Positions 53,614-64,000 of a stretch of 64,000 nt of DNA are shown here, in pieces (within the stretch, counting starts at the first letter, position 1; the number at the start of each line of letters is the position of its first letter). The notes under the pieces are model-generated. The model worked only from the letters and a program-made list of their open reading frames with translations. It was not told the origin of the DNA and did not search any database. The stretch is taken from positions 186,001 to 250,000 of the forward strand of contig CAVSLM010000008.1 of NCBI GenBank assembly GCA_963728895.1, in the 5' to 3' direction. Origin of the DNA: CAVSLM01 sp963728895. GTDB lineage: Bacteria; Pseudomonadota; Gammaproteobacteria; JBBQDK01. The position numbers and the translations under genes were made by a program.

Positions 53614-54900
53614 TCAGCAGACCGCACTGCGTGCAGGCGCTTGGCGCCAGGCGCGGCGCACTTCGTCCGCCAGTATCGCGATGCCGGCACGCACCTGTGA
53701 CTCGGGCTGCGCATAGCTCAGCCGCAGGCATTCGTCGGGATGGGACCAGGGCTCGGCGAGTCCGTAGCTGAAGTAGCGCCCCGGCACCACGATCACGCCG
53801 CGCTTCTTGAGTCGCTGGTAGAGCTCGAGCGTGTCGATCGGCAGGCCGGGGAGCCACAGCCAGTGGAACAGCGCGCCCTCGCAGCGGTGCACCCGATAAT
53901 CGATGGAGTCGCCGAACTGCTCGTGTATCCAGGCGAGCGCCTGCCGCGATTTCGCGTGATAGTACGGTTGCACGACGTCGCGTGCGAGCGCGAGCAACTC
54001 CCCGGATCGCAGCAGGGGCTCGACGATGGTCTGGCCCACGTTGCCGTTCGCCAGTCCCACCACGGCATTGATGGCGCTCAGCGCGGAGGCGATTTCCTCG
54101 TGCGCCACCACGATGCCGGTGCGGGTGCCCGGCAGACCCAGTTTGGACAGGCTGAAAGACAGCACCGCATGATCGTCCCAAACAGGTGTGACGGGGGTAT
54201 ACACGATGCCCGGGAAAGGTGCGCCGTAGGCATTGTCGATCAGCAGCGGAATGTCGTGGCGGCGCGCGAGTGCACGCAGCCCGTCAATCTCGGCCTCGGT
54301 GAGCACGTTGCCGGTGGGATTGGTGGGACGCGACACACATAGCGCCGCGATCCCCTCGTCGAGCCGCAGCTGCCCGAAGTCGACGTAGTACTTGAACTGG
54401 TGATCCTCCAACAGCCGGATCGTCGGGCGCTGCGAGATGAACAGCCCGCGCCGCAGGCCCTGGTCTGCATAGCCGGTGTACTCCGGCGACAGCGGCATCA
54501 TGATCCTGCGTTCGCCGCCGTCGTCGTGAAGCCCGGCGAGCATGTTGAACAGGTAGAAGAATGCCGGCTGACTGCCGTTGGTGATGGCGATGTTGCGCGT
54601 GCCGATGTTCCAACCGAAACTTTCGTTGAGGCACTGCGCCACCGCTTCGATAAAGCGCTGCTGGCCCTGCGGTGCGTCGTAGTTGCCGAGCATGCGCTCC
54701 ATCCCGTCGGGATCGTGCAGGATCTCCTCCAGGCGCCGGCGCCAGACCTGCTCCATCGCCTCGATTCGCGCGGGATTGCCGCCGCCCATCATGCAGACCT
54801 CGCGATTGTCCGCCATGGCGCGGCCGAGATCGTCCATGAGAGTCAGGATCGCCGAAGGACGGGTGAGCTTCTTGCCGAAGCTGGAGAGCTTGAGGTTCAC
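53614..54900 (-). CDS. avtA: Valine-pyruvate aminotransferase AvtA
   Basis: A 428-residue PLP-dependent aminotransferase of the AvtA type. Features are KLTRPSAILTLMDDLGRAMA, MMGGGNPARI, ITNGSQPAFFYLFNMLAG, SRPTNPTGNVLT, LIDNAYGAPFPGIVYT and the PLP-lysine segment SFSLSKLGLPGTRTGIVV. It exchanges the amino group between valine or alanine and their oxo acids. It is monocistronic and divergent from tdh. Confidence 0.93.
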   Translation of the reverse strand: MNLKLSSFGKKLTRPSAILTLMDDLGRAMADNREVCMMGGGNPARIEAMEQVWRRRLEEILHDPDGMERMLGNYDAPQGQQRFIEAVAQCLNESFGWNIGTRNIAITNGSQPAFFYLFNMLAGLHDDGGERRIMMPLSPEYTGYADQGLRRGLFISQRPTIRLLEDHQFKYYVDFGQLRLDEGIAALCVSRPTNPTGNVLTEAEIDGLRALARRHDIPLLIDNAYGAPFPGIVYTPVTPVWDDHAVLSFSLSKLGLPGTRTGIVVAHEEIASALSAINAVVGLANGNVGQTIVEPLLRSGELLALARDVVQPYYHAKSRQALAWIHEQFGDSIDYRVHRCEGALFHWLWLPGLPIDTLELYQRLKKRGVIVVPGRYFSYGLAEPWSHPDECLRLSYAQPESQVRAGIAILADEVRRAWRQAPARSAVC

Positions 54901-55108
54901 GTCGTCTCCCGGGAGTTCACCGGCGCGCCTGCTGAGGTCGAGGTGGCGAAGTGAGGGCTACGTGCACGGTGTACACTGCACCCGTTACGCAGAGCACCGC
55001 AGCCGCGCAGGGGATTATGACAAAGCGTAGAGTTGGCTTCCAGCGCGATACCAGCCGACGGGACACGGTCGCGCCCGGTGCGGCGCACGCGCGCTCGCGA
55101 GGCCGTGC

Positions 55109-56137
55109 ATGAAGGCGCTGGTCAAGTCCCGGCCTGAGCCCGGCCTTTGGCTGCAATCGGTGCCAGTGCCGCAGGTCGGCGCCAACGACGTGTTGGTCCG
55201 GGTGACTCAGGACCGGGATCTGCGGGACGGATCTGCACATCGTCAACTGGGACGGCTGGGCGCAGCGCAACATCCAAACGCCACGGGTGATCGGCCACGA
55301 GTTCGTGGGCGAGATCGCCGCGCTCGGCAGCGCGGTCGGCGGCTATGCCATCGGCGATCGGGTGACGGCGGAGGGCCACATCACCTGCGGCATGTGCCGC
55401 AACTGCCGTGCCGGAAAGCGCCACCTCTGCGCGCAGGCGGTGGGCATCGGTGGCGGTCGCGACGGCGCCTTCGCCGAATATGTCCTGGTGCCTGCCGTCA
55501 ATCTGTGGCCGGTGCATCCGGAGATCGCCTCCGACGTTGCCGCCATACTCGATCCGTTCGGCAATGCCGTGCACTGCGCGCTGTCCTTCGACGTGATTGG
55601 CGAGGACGTGCTGGTGACCGGTGCGGGACCGATCGGCATTCTCGCAGCCGCGGCATGCCGCTTCATCGGTGCGCGCCACGTGGTGGTGAGCGACGTCAAC
55701 GATTACCGCCTGGCGCTGGCGCAGCGCCTGGGCGCCTCGACGCACCGTCAACGTTCAGCGTGATGCGCTCGCCACGGTGATGCGTGAGCTGCGCATGTCC
55801 AACGGCTTCGACGTGGGATTGGAGATGTCGGGCAATCCCGCGGCCTTCGCGCGAGTTGATCCGCGCCATGTACCACGGCGGACACGTCGCCCTGCTCGGC
55901 TTCCTGCCGCCGGATACCGCAATCAGCTGGGACCAGGTCATCTTCAAAGGCTTGCACCTCAAGGGCGTGTACGGCCGGGAGATGTTCGAAACCTGGTACA
56001 AGATGACGCAGCTGCTGCGCAGCGGGCTCGATATCGCCCCCATCATTACCCACCGTTTCCCCGTGGAGGCGTTCGTGGAAGCGTTCGAGGTGGTGCGCTC
56101 CGGGCAGTGTGGCAAGGTCCTGCTGGACTGGGAGTGA
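55109..56137 (+). pseudogene. tdh: L-threonine 3-dehydrogenase, three single-base insertions
   Basis: Across three frame changes the translation is a complete zinc-dependent threonine dehydrogenase: MKALVKSRPEPGLWL, then GTDLHIVNWDGWAQRN, VIGHEFVGEI, structural-zinc cysteines in CGMCRNCRAGKRHLC, VTGAGPIGILAAAACRFIGA, and ITHRFPVEAFVEAFEVVRSG. An extra base occurs near 55209, 55740 and 55850. Removing them gives about 341 residues, the normal length. It oxidises threonine to 2-amino-3-oxobutyrate, the substrate of Kbl encoded downstream. All three defects are insertions, so sequencing error or recent decay is possible. Confidence 0.85.
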
Positions 56138-56519
56138 GGTCCGGCGCCTGCGGACCACGGCGCCGGCCGGGGCAATCGAACTGGCCGTGCCACCAGCTCA
56201 CGCCAATATTTGCGGTTTTTCCGGCGGGAAATGCTAGTCTTGTGTCGTGGACGGCTGCCTCCGGCGCCAAGCGGCGCGACTCGGAGGGGGCAAGGATCAG
56301 TAGAACCCGGAACTGCAGCCGCCTCCAACTTCACCTGACGGTATCCGGGGCCGGGCGCGCCACTGGCGTTCCCCGGTCGGGTATCGCAGGGGTTGCCGCC
56401 AGCGGACCGTCGGGATTGCTCACCAAAGGAACCGCTTCGCCGCACCGCCCCTGCCGGGTCGGTCCGGCTGTGAACCCGGACGCACGTGGTGGCATTTCCA
56501 ATTTGTGGAGACCCCAAGC
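56138..56519. other. Long GC-rich leader region before the glycine-rich gene
   Basis: About 380 nt. No gene was found. It contains several dyads, among them GTCCGG / CCGGAC with an 8-nt loop at 56462-56481, about 40 nt before the start codon. GGAG at 56507-56510 is the ribosome site. An AT-richer stretch near 56200-56240 could hold the promoter. A structured 5' leader is possible, but I do not recognise a known riboswitch. Confidence 0.4.
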
Positions 56520-58191
56520 ATGAGAATGAAGAAATTCACCCAGGCCGTGTTGGCGGGCGCGAGCCTGCTCGCAGCAGCTTCCGGACCGGGTTGGGCCCAG
56601 CAGTCGGGGGGGACCGGCTCGATCGATTCCCACACTGCCGGGACCGGCTCGGCCCCGACCCTGGAAAGTCCGAGCGCGAGCACTCCTGCTGCGCCATCGG
56701 AGGACTCGACAGCCGGTGTTCCGGTGATCTCCGGCCCGACGCAGCTGCAAGCCCCGCAGCCACAGCAGGGGCAATCGACGGCGGTGGGCTCCCAGGGCGG
56801 CTACCGCTCCGATGACCGGCCGGTCCCCAGGGTAACTACGCTCCTACGACGGCCGGTCCCCAGGGTAACTACGCTCCGATGACCGCCGGTCCCCAGGGTA
56901 ACTACGCTCCGATGACGGCCGCTCCATCCGGCAGTTACGGCCCGCCCGGAAGCTCCGACGCCGGCGCACCCGGCATGATGGCTCCGGGCTACGGTCCCGG
57001 CAACATGGCTGCCCCGGGCGGATACGGTTCCGAGCCCGGCTACGGCATGACCGGCAGCCCGCCGAATCGGGGCAGCTCCATCGCCAACCAGGGCTACGGC
57101 CCGGCGCCCGGCTACGGTCCCGGAAACGATCTTGGTGCGGGTCCCGGCTATGGATCAGCACGGGCTAGGAACCCACCCGGCTACGCACCCGACTACGGGC
57201 CTGGTCACCGGACCCGGTCCCGACACGGGCAAGGCGCCGGCTATCGGCCCCGGCCCCGGCTACGGTCCCGACTCACGGACCCGGCGCGGGCTATGGGTCT
57301 GCGCCCCGGACTGGACCGGGAAACGCCCCCGCGTGGGGGGGGCCCGGCTTCGGAACGCGCCGCGGCACGCGGTTCCCTGGTGCAGCTATGGGCGTTCCGC
57401 GGACGCGGATACGGTGGTGGACCGCTCGGCTATGAAGAGCCGGGCTATGGCCCGGGACAGGCCTTTGGTCCGGGAAACGAGTTCGGGCCTGGCGAGGACT
57501 TCGGTCCCGGTCCTCGGCGGACCCGGCGGACCCGCGGCGCGGCTACGGTCAGGAGCCGGACTATGGCTATGGGGCGGCTCCGGGCTACGGCCCGCGCGGC
57601 GGCTACGGGCCCTATGGCGATTACGGCCCGGGCGGCGACATCGGCTCCGTGCCGGAATTCGGTCCCGGCATGCGGCCGGGGTATGGGCCGGGTCCGCGCT
57701 CGTACGGTCCGGCGGAGGGCTATGAGCCCGGCTACGGACCCGCTTCTCGCGGCACTCCTGGATTCGGGCCGGGTCCCGGCTTCGGACCGGGCATGGGTCG
57801 GGGCTACGGTCCGGGTTCCGGCGAGGGATCCGGGCCCTCCTACGGCCCGGGAGCCGGAATGCGCTCCGGACCCGGCACGGCCCCGGCGCGCCCCGGTTCA
57901 GGATTCGGTTCCGGACGGCGTCCGGGATCCGGTTTCGGTCCGGGCTTCGGCACCAATCGTGAATTCGGGCCCGGTTACATGCCGCGCCGCGGCAGCGGAA
58001 GCGGGTTCGGCTCGGGTACCGGGCCGGGCGGTTATGGGCCGGGCGGCTTTGGCCCGCGCGGATTCGGACCGGGAGGCTACGGGCCTGGAATCGGTTCCGA
58101 GGGACCCCGCTCGGGTCCCGCGGGGGACGAAGGCTACGGACCCTACGCACCGGGTGCCGGATTTCCCGGCTACCGCGGTTACCCGGGATAG
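56520..58191 (+). CDS. Secreted GYGPG/GFGPG-repeat (glycine/proline/tyrosine-rich) protein, frameshifted
   Basis: The protein starts MRMKKFTQAVLAGASLLAAA with signal cleavage near WAQ-Q. A Ser/Thr/Gln-rich region follows, then 11-residue TAGPQGNYAP-M repeats, then several hundred residues dominated by GYGPG, GFGPG and PGYGPG. The C-terminal part reads GPGGYGPGGFGPRGFGPGG and ends GYRGYPG. The frame changes at least twice (near 56805-56825 and between 57160 and 57650); corrected length would be about 555 residues. No enzyme motif is visible. It is probably an extracellular structural or matrix protein, loosely like elastin or spidroin repeats. Confidence 0.65.
56821..56919 (+). repeat. Three 33-bp tandem repeats in the glycine-rich gene
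   Basis: The core CGGTCCCCAGGGTAACTACG-CTCC occurs at 56821, 56854 and 56887, a period of exactly 33 bp, encoding 11 residues per unit. A degenerate unit may precede them near 56794. Slippage here could change the protein length in steps of 11 residues. Confidence 0.9.
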
Positions 58192-58211
58192 CTGCAGGGC
58201 AGTGCAACGGA

Positions 58212-58244
58212 ACGCGGGCAGCCTCGTGCTGCCCGCGTCGTTTT
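58212..58244 (+). terminator. Terminator behind the glycine-rich gene
   Basis: An 11-bp perfect stem ACGCGGGCAGC / GCTGCCCGCGT with a 5-nt loop, followed by CG and TTTT. It ends transcription about 20 nt after the stop codon and separates the gene from kbl. Confidence 0.8.
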
Positions 58245-58286
58245 CGGGGCAGATAAAGCAGCGAGGTGGACACCGCAGGAGGTGTC

Positions 58287-59474
58287 ATGGCACGGCGCTA
58301 CCCCAGCATTGAAGCGCAGCTTGCGGCCATCGAAACAGCGGGGCTGCGCAAGCGCGAGCGTATCCTCAGCTCGCCCCAGGACGTGGAGATTCGCACCGCG
58401 GACGGGCGCACGGTACTCAACCTCTGCGCCAACAACTATCTCGGTCTCGCAAATCATCCTGAAATGCTGGCGGCGGCGGCTTCGGCGTTGCGCACCCACG
58501 GCTTTGGCATGGCCTCGGTACGCTTCATCTGCGGTACCCAGGATCTTCACAAGCACCTCGAAGGCCGCATCGCGGAGTTCTTCGGTACCGAGGATGCCAT
58601 CCTCTACAGCTCGTGCTTCGATGCCAACTGCGGGCTATTCGAGACGCTGCTGGGGTCGGAGGATGCCGTGCTCAGCGATGCGCTCAATCACGCATCCCTC
58701 ATCGACGGCATCCGCCTCTGCAAGGCGAAGCGGCTGCGCTATGCCCACGCAGACATGGAAGACCTGGAGCGCAGGCTCAGGGAGGCAGCGGGGGCCCGCA
58801 TGCGGCTGATCGCAACCGACGGCGTATTCAGCATGGATGGTGATCTGGCGCCGCTGGATCGCATCGTGAAGCTCGCGGAGCGCTACGAGGCCATGGTGCT
58901 GGTGGACGACTCGCATGCTACGGGTGTGGTCGGCAGCGGGGGACGGGGTACGGCGGAACACTTCGGGGTGGGCGGGCGCATCGATCTCTACACGTCGACG
59001 CTCGGCAAGGCGCTCGGCGGAGGCAGCGGCGGATTCGTCGCCGCCGCGGCCCCGGTGGTGGCGCTGCTGCGCGAACGCTCCCGGCCGTATCTGTTCTCCA
59101 ACTCCGTCGCACCACCGCTGGTCGCCGCCGCCACCCGCGCGCTGGAGCTGGTCGCGCAATCGGGAGAGGCACGCCTGCGCCTGCGCGAAAATGCCCGCGT
59201 CTTCCGCAGCGCCCTGCAGGCGGCCGGATTCACGCTGCGCCCCGGCGAGCATCCGATCATACCGGTGATGCTCGGTGAAGCCGGGCTCGCGCAGCGCATG
59301 GCCGATGCGCTGCTCGAGGCGGGTATCTATGTCATCGCCTTTTCCTATCCCGTGGTGCCCGAAGGTGCGGCGCGGATTCGCGTGCAACTCTCCGCGGCTC
59401 ATACCCATGAGCACGTGGAGCATGCGGCCGACGCCTTTATAGCCGTCGGTCGTTCGCTCGGGGTCATCGCCTGA
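58287..59474 (+). CDS. kbl: Glycine C-acetyltransferase (2-amino-3-ketobutyrate CoA ligase)
   Basis: A 395-residue PLP enzyme of the alpha-oxoamine synthase family. It has LNLCANNYLGLANHPEML, FGMASVRFICGTQDLHKHLE, ATDGVFSMDGDLAPL, LVDDSHATGVVG and the PLP-lysine segment LYTSTLGKALGGGSGGF. It cleaves 2-amino-3-oxobutyrate with CoA to glycine and acetyl-CoA, completing threonine breakdown begun by Tdh. AGGAGGT precedes the ATG. Unlike the usual tdh-kbl operon, the two genes are separated here by the glycine-rich protein gene and a terminator. Confidence 0.95.
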   Translation: MARRYPSIEAQLAAIETAGLRKRERILSSPQDVEIRTADGRTVLNLCANNYLGLANHPEMLAAAASALRTHGFGMASVRFICGTQDLHKHLEGRIAEFFGTEDAILYSSCFDANCGLFETLLGSEDAVLSDALNHASLIDGIRLCKAKRLRYAHADMEDLERRLREAAGARMRLIATDGVFSMDGDLAPLDRIVKLAERYEAMVLVDDSHATGVVGSGGRGTAEHFGVGGRIDLYTSTLGKALGGGSGGFVAAAAPVVALLRERSRPYLFSNSVAPPLVAAATRALELVAQSGEARLRLRENARVFRSALQAAGFTLRPGEHPIIPVMLGEAGLAQRMADALLEAGIYVIAFSYPVVPEGAARIRVQLSAAHTHEHVEHAADAFIAVGRSLGVIA

Positions 59475-59589
59475 TCCACTGGATGTCGCGCCATCGAGGC
59501 GGATGCAACTGTGAACGGGTGCACGGCGCGGCTCCGTGCGGGCTCCTACCGTCTTGTAATCACGGCAGCACACGCGTTCCCCAACTCAC

Positions 59590-60832
59590 ATGCGATCGAG
59601 AAGCGCCAACAGTGGTTCCGGTCGGCGCTCCGCCAACCGGCGGGTAGTGTCGTCTCCGCTCGCGGCACTTGCCGCCGCAGGCGCGAAGTTCGATTCCGAA
59701 CACCCTTCCACGCTGCTGCCCGATCGCGTGCTGCAGCGCATGGTCGGGGCGCACGACGTCATACCCACCACCCCGGCACAGTCTTCGGCCCCGGCAAGCC
59801 GGCGCGCGCCAGCACCGTGCGCCTGCGGATTCCGCCGAGACTCGGGTGACAAGCAGATCGCCACCGGCCGCCGCCCCGCAAACGCCTGCCGCCGCGGACG
59901 GAAAGCCGGCACCAGGTGCCGCACCGCCGAAAGCGGCGTCGCCCGCCACATCGGTGGATGCCGAAACCAAACCGCCCCGGCGCGCACCCGTGACGCTCTC
60001 ACGGAATATCAGCGGCGCGTGCACGGCTGCGCAAGCGCCGGCTGTAGTTGCGGACCGCGTGGCGCCCGGGACGGGGAAGCGCGAGGCGCGCCGTGCAAGC
60101 GCTGCCTCGCCGCCGCACCCTGCCGGGGATGCCCGAGCCGTGCGCGCGATGCAACACGAGCACCTTCGCCCGGCGCCCCCGCATAGGATGCCCGTGCCTG
60201 CTTCCGGGCTTCGTGGCCCTCGATTCGATGCCCGCACGGCGTTTGCCGCCGGCCTCGTGCTGGGGACGCTGATCGTCGTGTGGACCATTGCCTCGCTGCT
60301 GCCGGCCGCTCACCATGCGGCGTCACCCGCCGCCCTCGACACCGGATCCACACATCCTCGGGCGTCTGAACCGGCACCGGTCGCGCAGCCGCAGATAACC
60401 TCGCGCGCGGGTGCCGGGAGGGTGGTTCCCGACGCGCGGCGTGACGAGCCGGCAGAGGTGATCGAGCGTGCAGAGCGCGAAGTGCGTGCCGCCGCGGAGC
60501 GCGAGCTCGCCAGACTGATTGCCACAGAGCAGGCGCGGCGCATGTCCGTCCCCGAACCGCCACCGCCTGCCGATCCTTCACCGACGTCCGGTGAGGGTGG
60601 CGTGTCGATGGACGTAGTGCCGGTAACCGGAGCATCTCCGCAGGTGCCGGACACTTCGCCGGCGGCGACGGTGCAGCCTGGCGAACCGGATGCAGAGGGG
60701 CAGGTGCTGCAGTGCGAAGACGCCCCGGCGGCGCCGGCGAGGCGGGTGAGGGCGAGGCGCTGCAGGGCCAATGACGCTCCCCGCCGGAATCACCTGGCCC
60801 GGAGAAATCTCACCAGCATCCCGGCGTGCTAG
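59590..60832 (+). CDS. Pro/Ala-rich single-span membrane protein, probable one-base frameshift
   Basis: The first part (MRSRSANSGSGRRSANRR, then KFDSEHPSTLLPDRVLQRMV) is in one frame. Near 59785-59815 the sense changes by one base into a frame rich in Pro, Ala and Thr. It continues into a membrane span (FAAGLVLGTLIVVWTIASLL) and a Glu/Arg-rich helix (EVIERAEREVRAAAERELAR) with a disordered tail. A start at 60188 (MPVPASGLRGPRF) would give 214 residues without any frameshift. The last about 15 residues come from a family L repeat. No family is recognised. Confidence 0.4.
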
Positions 60833-60870
60833 CGACTGGCGGACTTTGCAGCGTCCTGGTACAAGAACAT
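60795..60870 (+). repeat. Long dispersed repeat (family L), 5' part
   Basis: GGCCCGGAGAAATCTCACCA then GCATCCCGG and, after a short insertion, CTGGCGGACTTTGCAGC-GTCCTGGT align with the left part of the copy at 3055. It spans the overlapping ends of two convergent genes and supplies their terminal codons. Confidence 0.6.
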
Positions 60871-61272
60871 GCCCGCACCCAGCGGCCAGCCGGACTGGTC
60901 GACGATCATGACCGTCCACTTGCCGGTCTCATCCGGATTCAAGGTCTTGCTGGAGTACACGCGCCAGCGCGAACCGTCGATCCGAAACGGCACCTCGGCC
61001 ATGACCTTGCCTTGATACTCCCAGCGGTGCATGACGGTATGGCCTTCCATGCCGATGAGCTCCGTAAAGAAGAAAATCCGGGTGTCGGTATTGTCCAGCG
61101 TGACCACCTGGTCCACCGGCTCACGGTCACGGATTCCCGTCGTAAATTGGGCTCGCGCCACGGCGTGTTGCCATTGCGCGCCCTCTTCGGGCGCAGCCGG
61201 GTCCGCCTGCGCCGCGCTGGTGAGCAGCGTCGCGCACAGCAGGCAGGTTGGAAAAATGCCGGGGTGGCTCAT
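60829..61272 (-). CDS. DUF2914 domain protein, exported
   Basis: A 147-residue protein with a signal peptide (MSHPGIFPTCLLCATLLTSA-AQA). The mature part (ARAQFTTGIRDREPVDQVVT, then RIFFFTELIGMEGHTVMHRW, EVPFRIDGSRWRVYSSKTLN and GKWTVMIVDQSGWPLGAGMF) matches DUF2914, a small beta-rich domain of unknown function. GGAGG precedes the chosen ATG; an earlier in-frame ATG lacks one. Its stop overlaps the end of the convergent gene by four bases. Confidence 0.85.
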   Translation of the reverse strand: MSHPGIFPTCLLCATLLTSAAQADPAAPEEGAQWQHAVARAQFTTGIRDREPVDQVVTLDNTDTRIFFFTELIGMEGHTVMHRWEYQGKVMAEVPFRIDGSRWRVYSSKTLNPDETGKWTVMIVDQSGWPLGAGMFLYQDAAKSASR

Positions 61273-61473
61273 GAGACCTCCGGAAAGGTTCACTGAATGT
61301 AAATGCTAGCCAACCCGGCTGCTTTGCGCTGGCGCACAGACGCGTGTGCGCGCACCGGCAGCGGTTGTGGGCCGGCATCCGGCCTGCCGTACGGCTTTCG
61401 TTTGGGTATAATCTCCAGCCCGTCCGCCTGCCGGGCGGTGTGGGTTCCAACAGTGACCAGGGCCAAGAACAGG

Positions 61474-63984
<2,511 letters not shown>

Positions 63985-64000
63985 GGCGGGGCGGCTCCGA

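Noticed and set aside
56365..56385. GCCACTG segment as a cobalamin riboswitch hint
   Set aside because: Only this short string fits; the B12 box and surrounding helices are not recognisable and the downstream gene is not B12-related.
56796..56919. 33-bp tandem repeats as a CRISPR array
   Set aside because: The units are contiguous without spacers, lie inside a signal-peptide-bearing reading frame and encode an 11-residue repeat.

Overview
The window looks like a chromosomal segment of a GC-rich gammaproteobacterium with an autotrophic, probably sulfur- or metal-oxidising lifestyle. The main grounds are a form I RuBisCO operon of the cbbL-cbbS-cbbQ-cbbO type with a divergent cbbR, a cytochrome bd operon, small c-type cytochromes, a large chemosensory operon and many dispersed repeats. 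No rRNA, tRNA, CRISPR array or intact insertion sequence was seen. The species cannot be fixed from this sequence alone.

Left part (1-13.5 kb): the N-terminus of an NRPS-type adenylation enzyme behind a DUF3326 protein, a SRPBCC protein, katG with a well-defined promoter, a repeat-filled region holding a frameshifted small membrane gene and a transposase fragment, then cbbO, cbbQ, cbbS and cbbL on the minus strand with cbbR divergent. A terminator between cbbS and cbbQ and a palindrome between cbbL and cbbS probably set the large difference in expression between RuBisCO and its activase.

Centre-left (13.9-30 kb): a nine-gene plus-strand chemosensory operon (CheY-like, MCP, STAS, CheA, MCP, CheW, CheR, CheD, CheB). 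The CheA carries tandem motifs resembling the c-di-GMP-binding MshEN motif, one MCP has a CheZ-like motif, and the other MCP has a 90-residue internal tandem duplication. After a rhodanese, a cation diffusion facilitator and an RND-pump remnant comes a minus-strand signalling operon: FixL-like haem-PAS kinase, response regulator, REC-PP2C phosphatase and STAS protein, i.e. a putative oxygen-responsive partner switch.

Centre-right (30-54.9 kb): a cytochrome c, a DOMON-like/NamZ pair, a PDC sensor protein, a SpoIIAA-like protein, a penicillin-acylase-family enzyme, a Nudix hydrolase, and a cytochrome bd operon with two tiny subunits (CydP, CydX). A divergent sigma-54 activator with a Cys-containing PAS domain lies beside it, and the gap between them contains a candidate sigma-54 promoter and palindromic enhancer. 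Next are lipid-related genes (methyltransferase, CDP-archaeol-synthase family), a tightly overlapped metallopeptidase/ATP-grasp/metallophosphoesterase operon, and housekeeping genes (DAHP synthase, cold shock protein, adenylate kinase, MtfA-like peptidase, AvtA).

Right end (55-64 kb): a threonine-to-glycine pair (tdh, kbl) flanks a secreted protein made largely of GYGPG/GFGPG repeats. tdh, the glycine-rich gene, a Pro/Ala-rich membrane protein gene and glgP all carry single-base frameshifts, and glgP also has an in-frame stop. This end is therefore either decaying or poorly sequenced.

At least four families of short dispersed repeats occupy the gaps between genes. One family of up to about 200 nt has four recognisable copies and contributes coding sequence to the ends of neighbouring genes.
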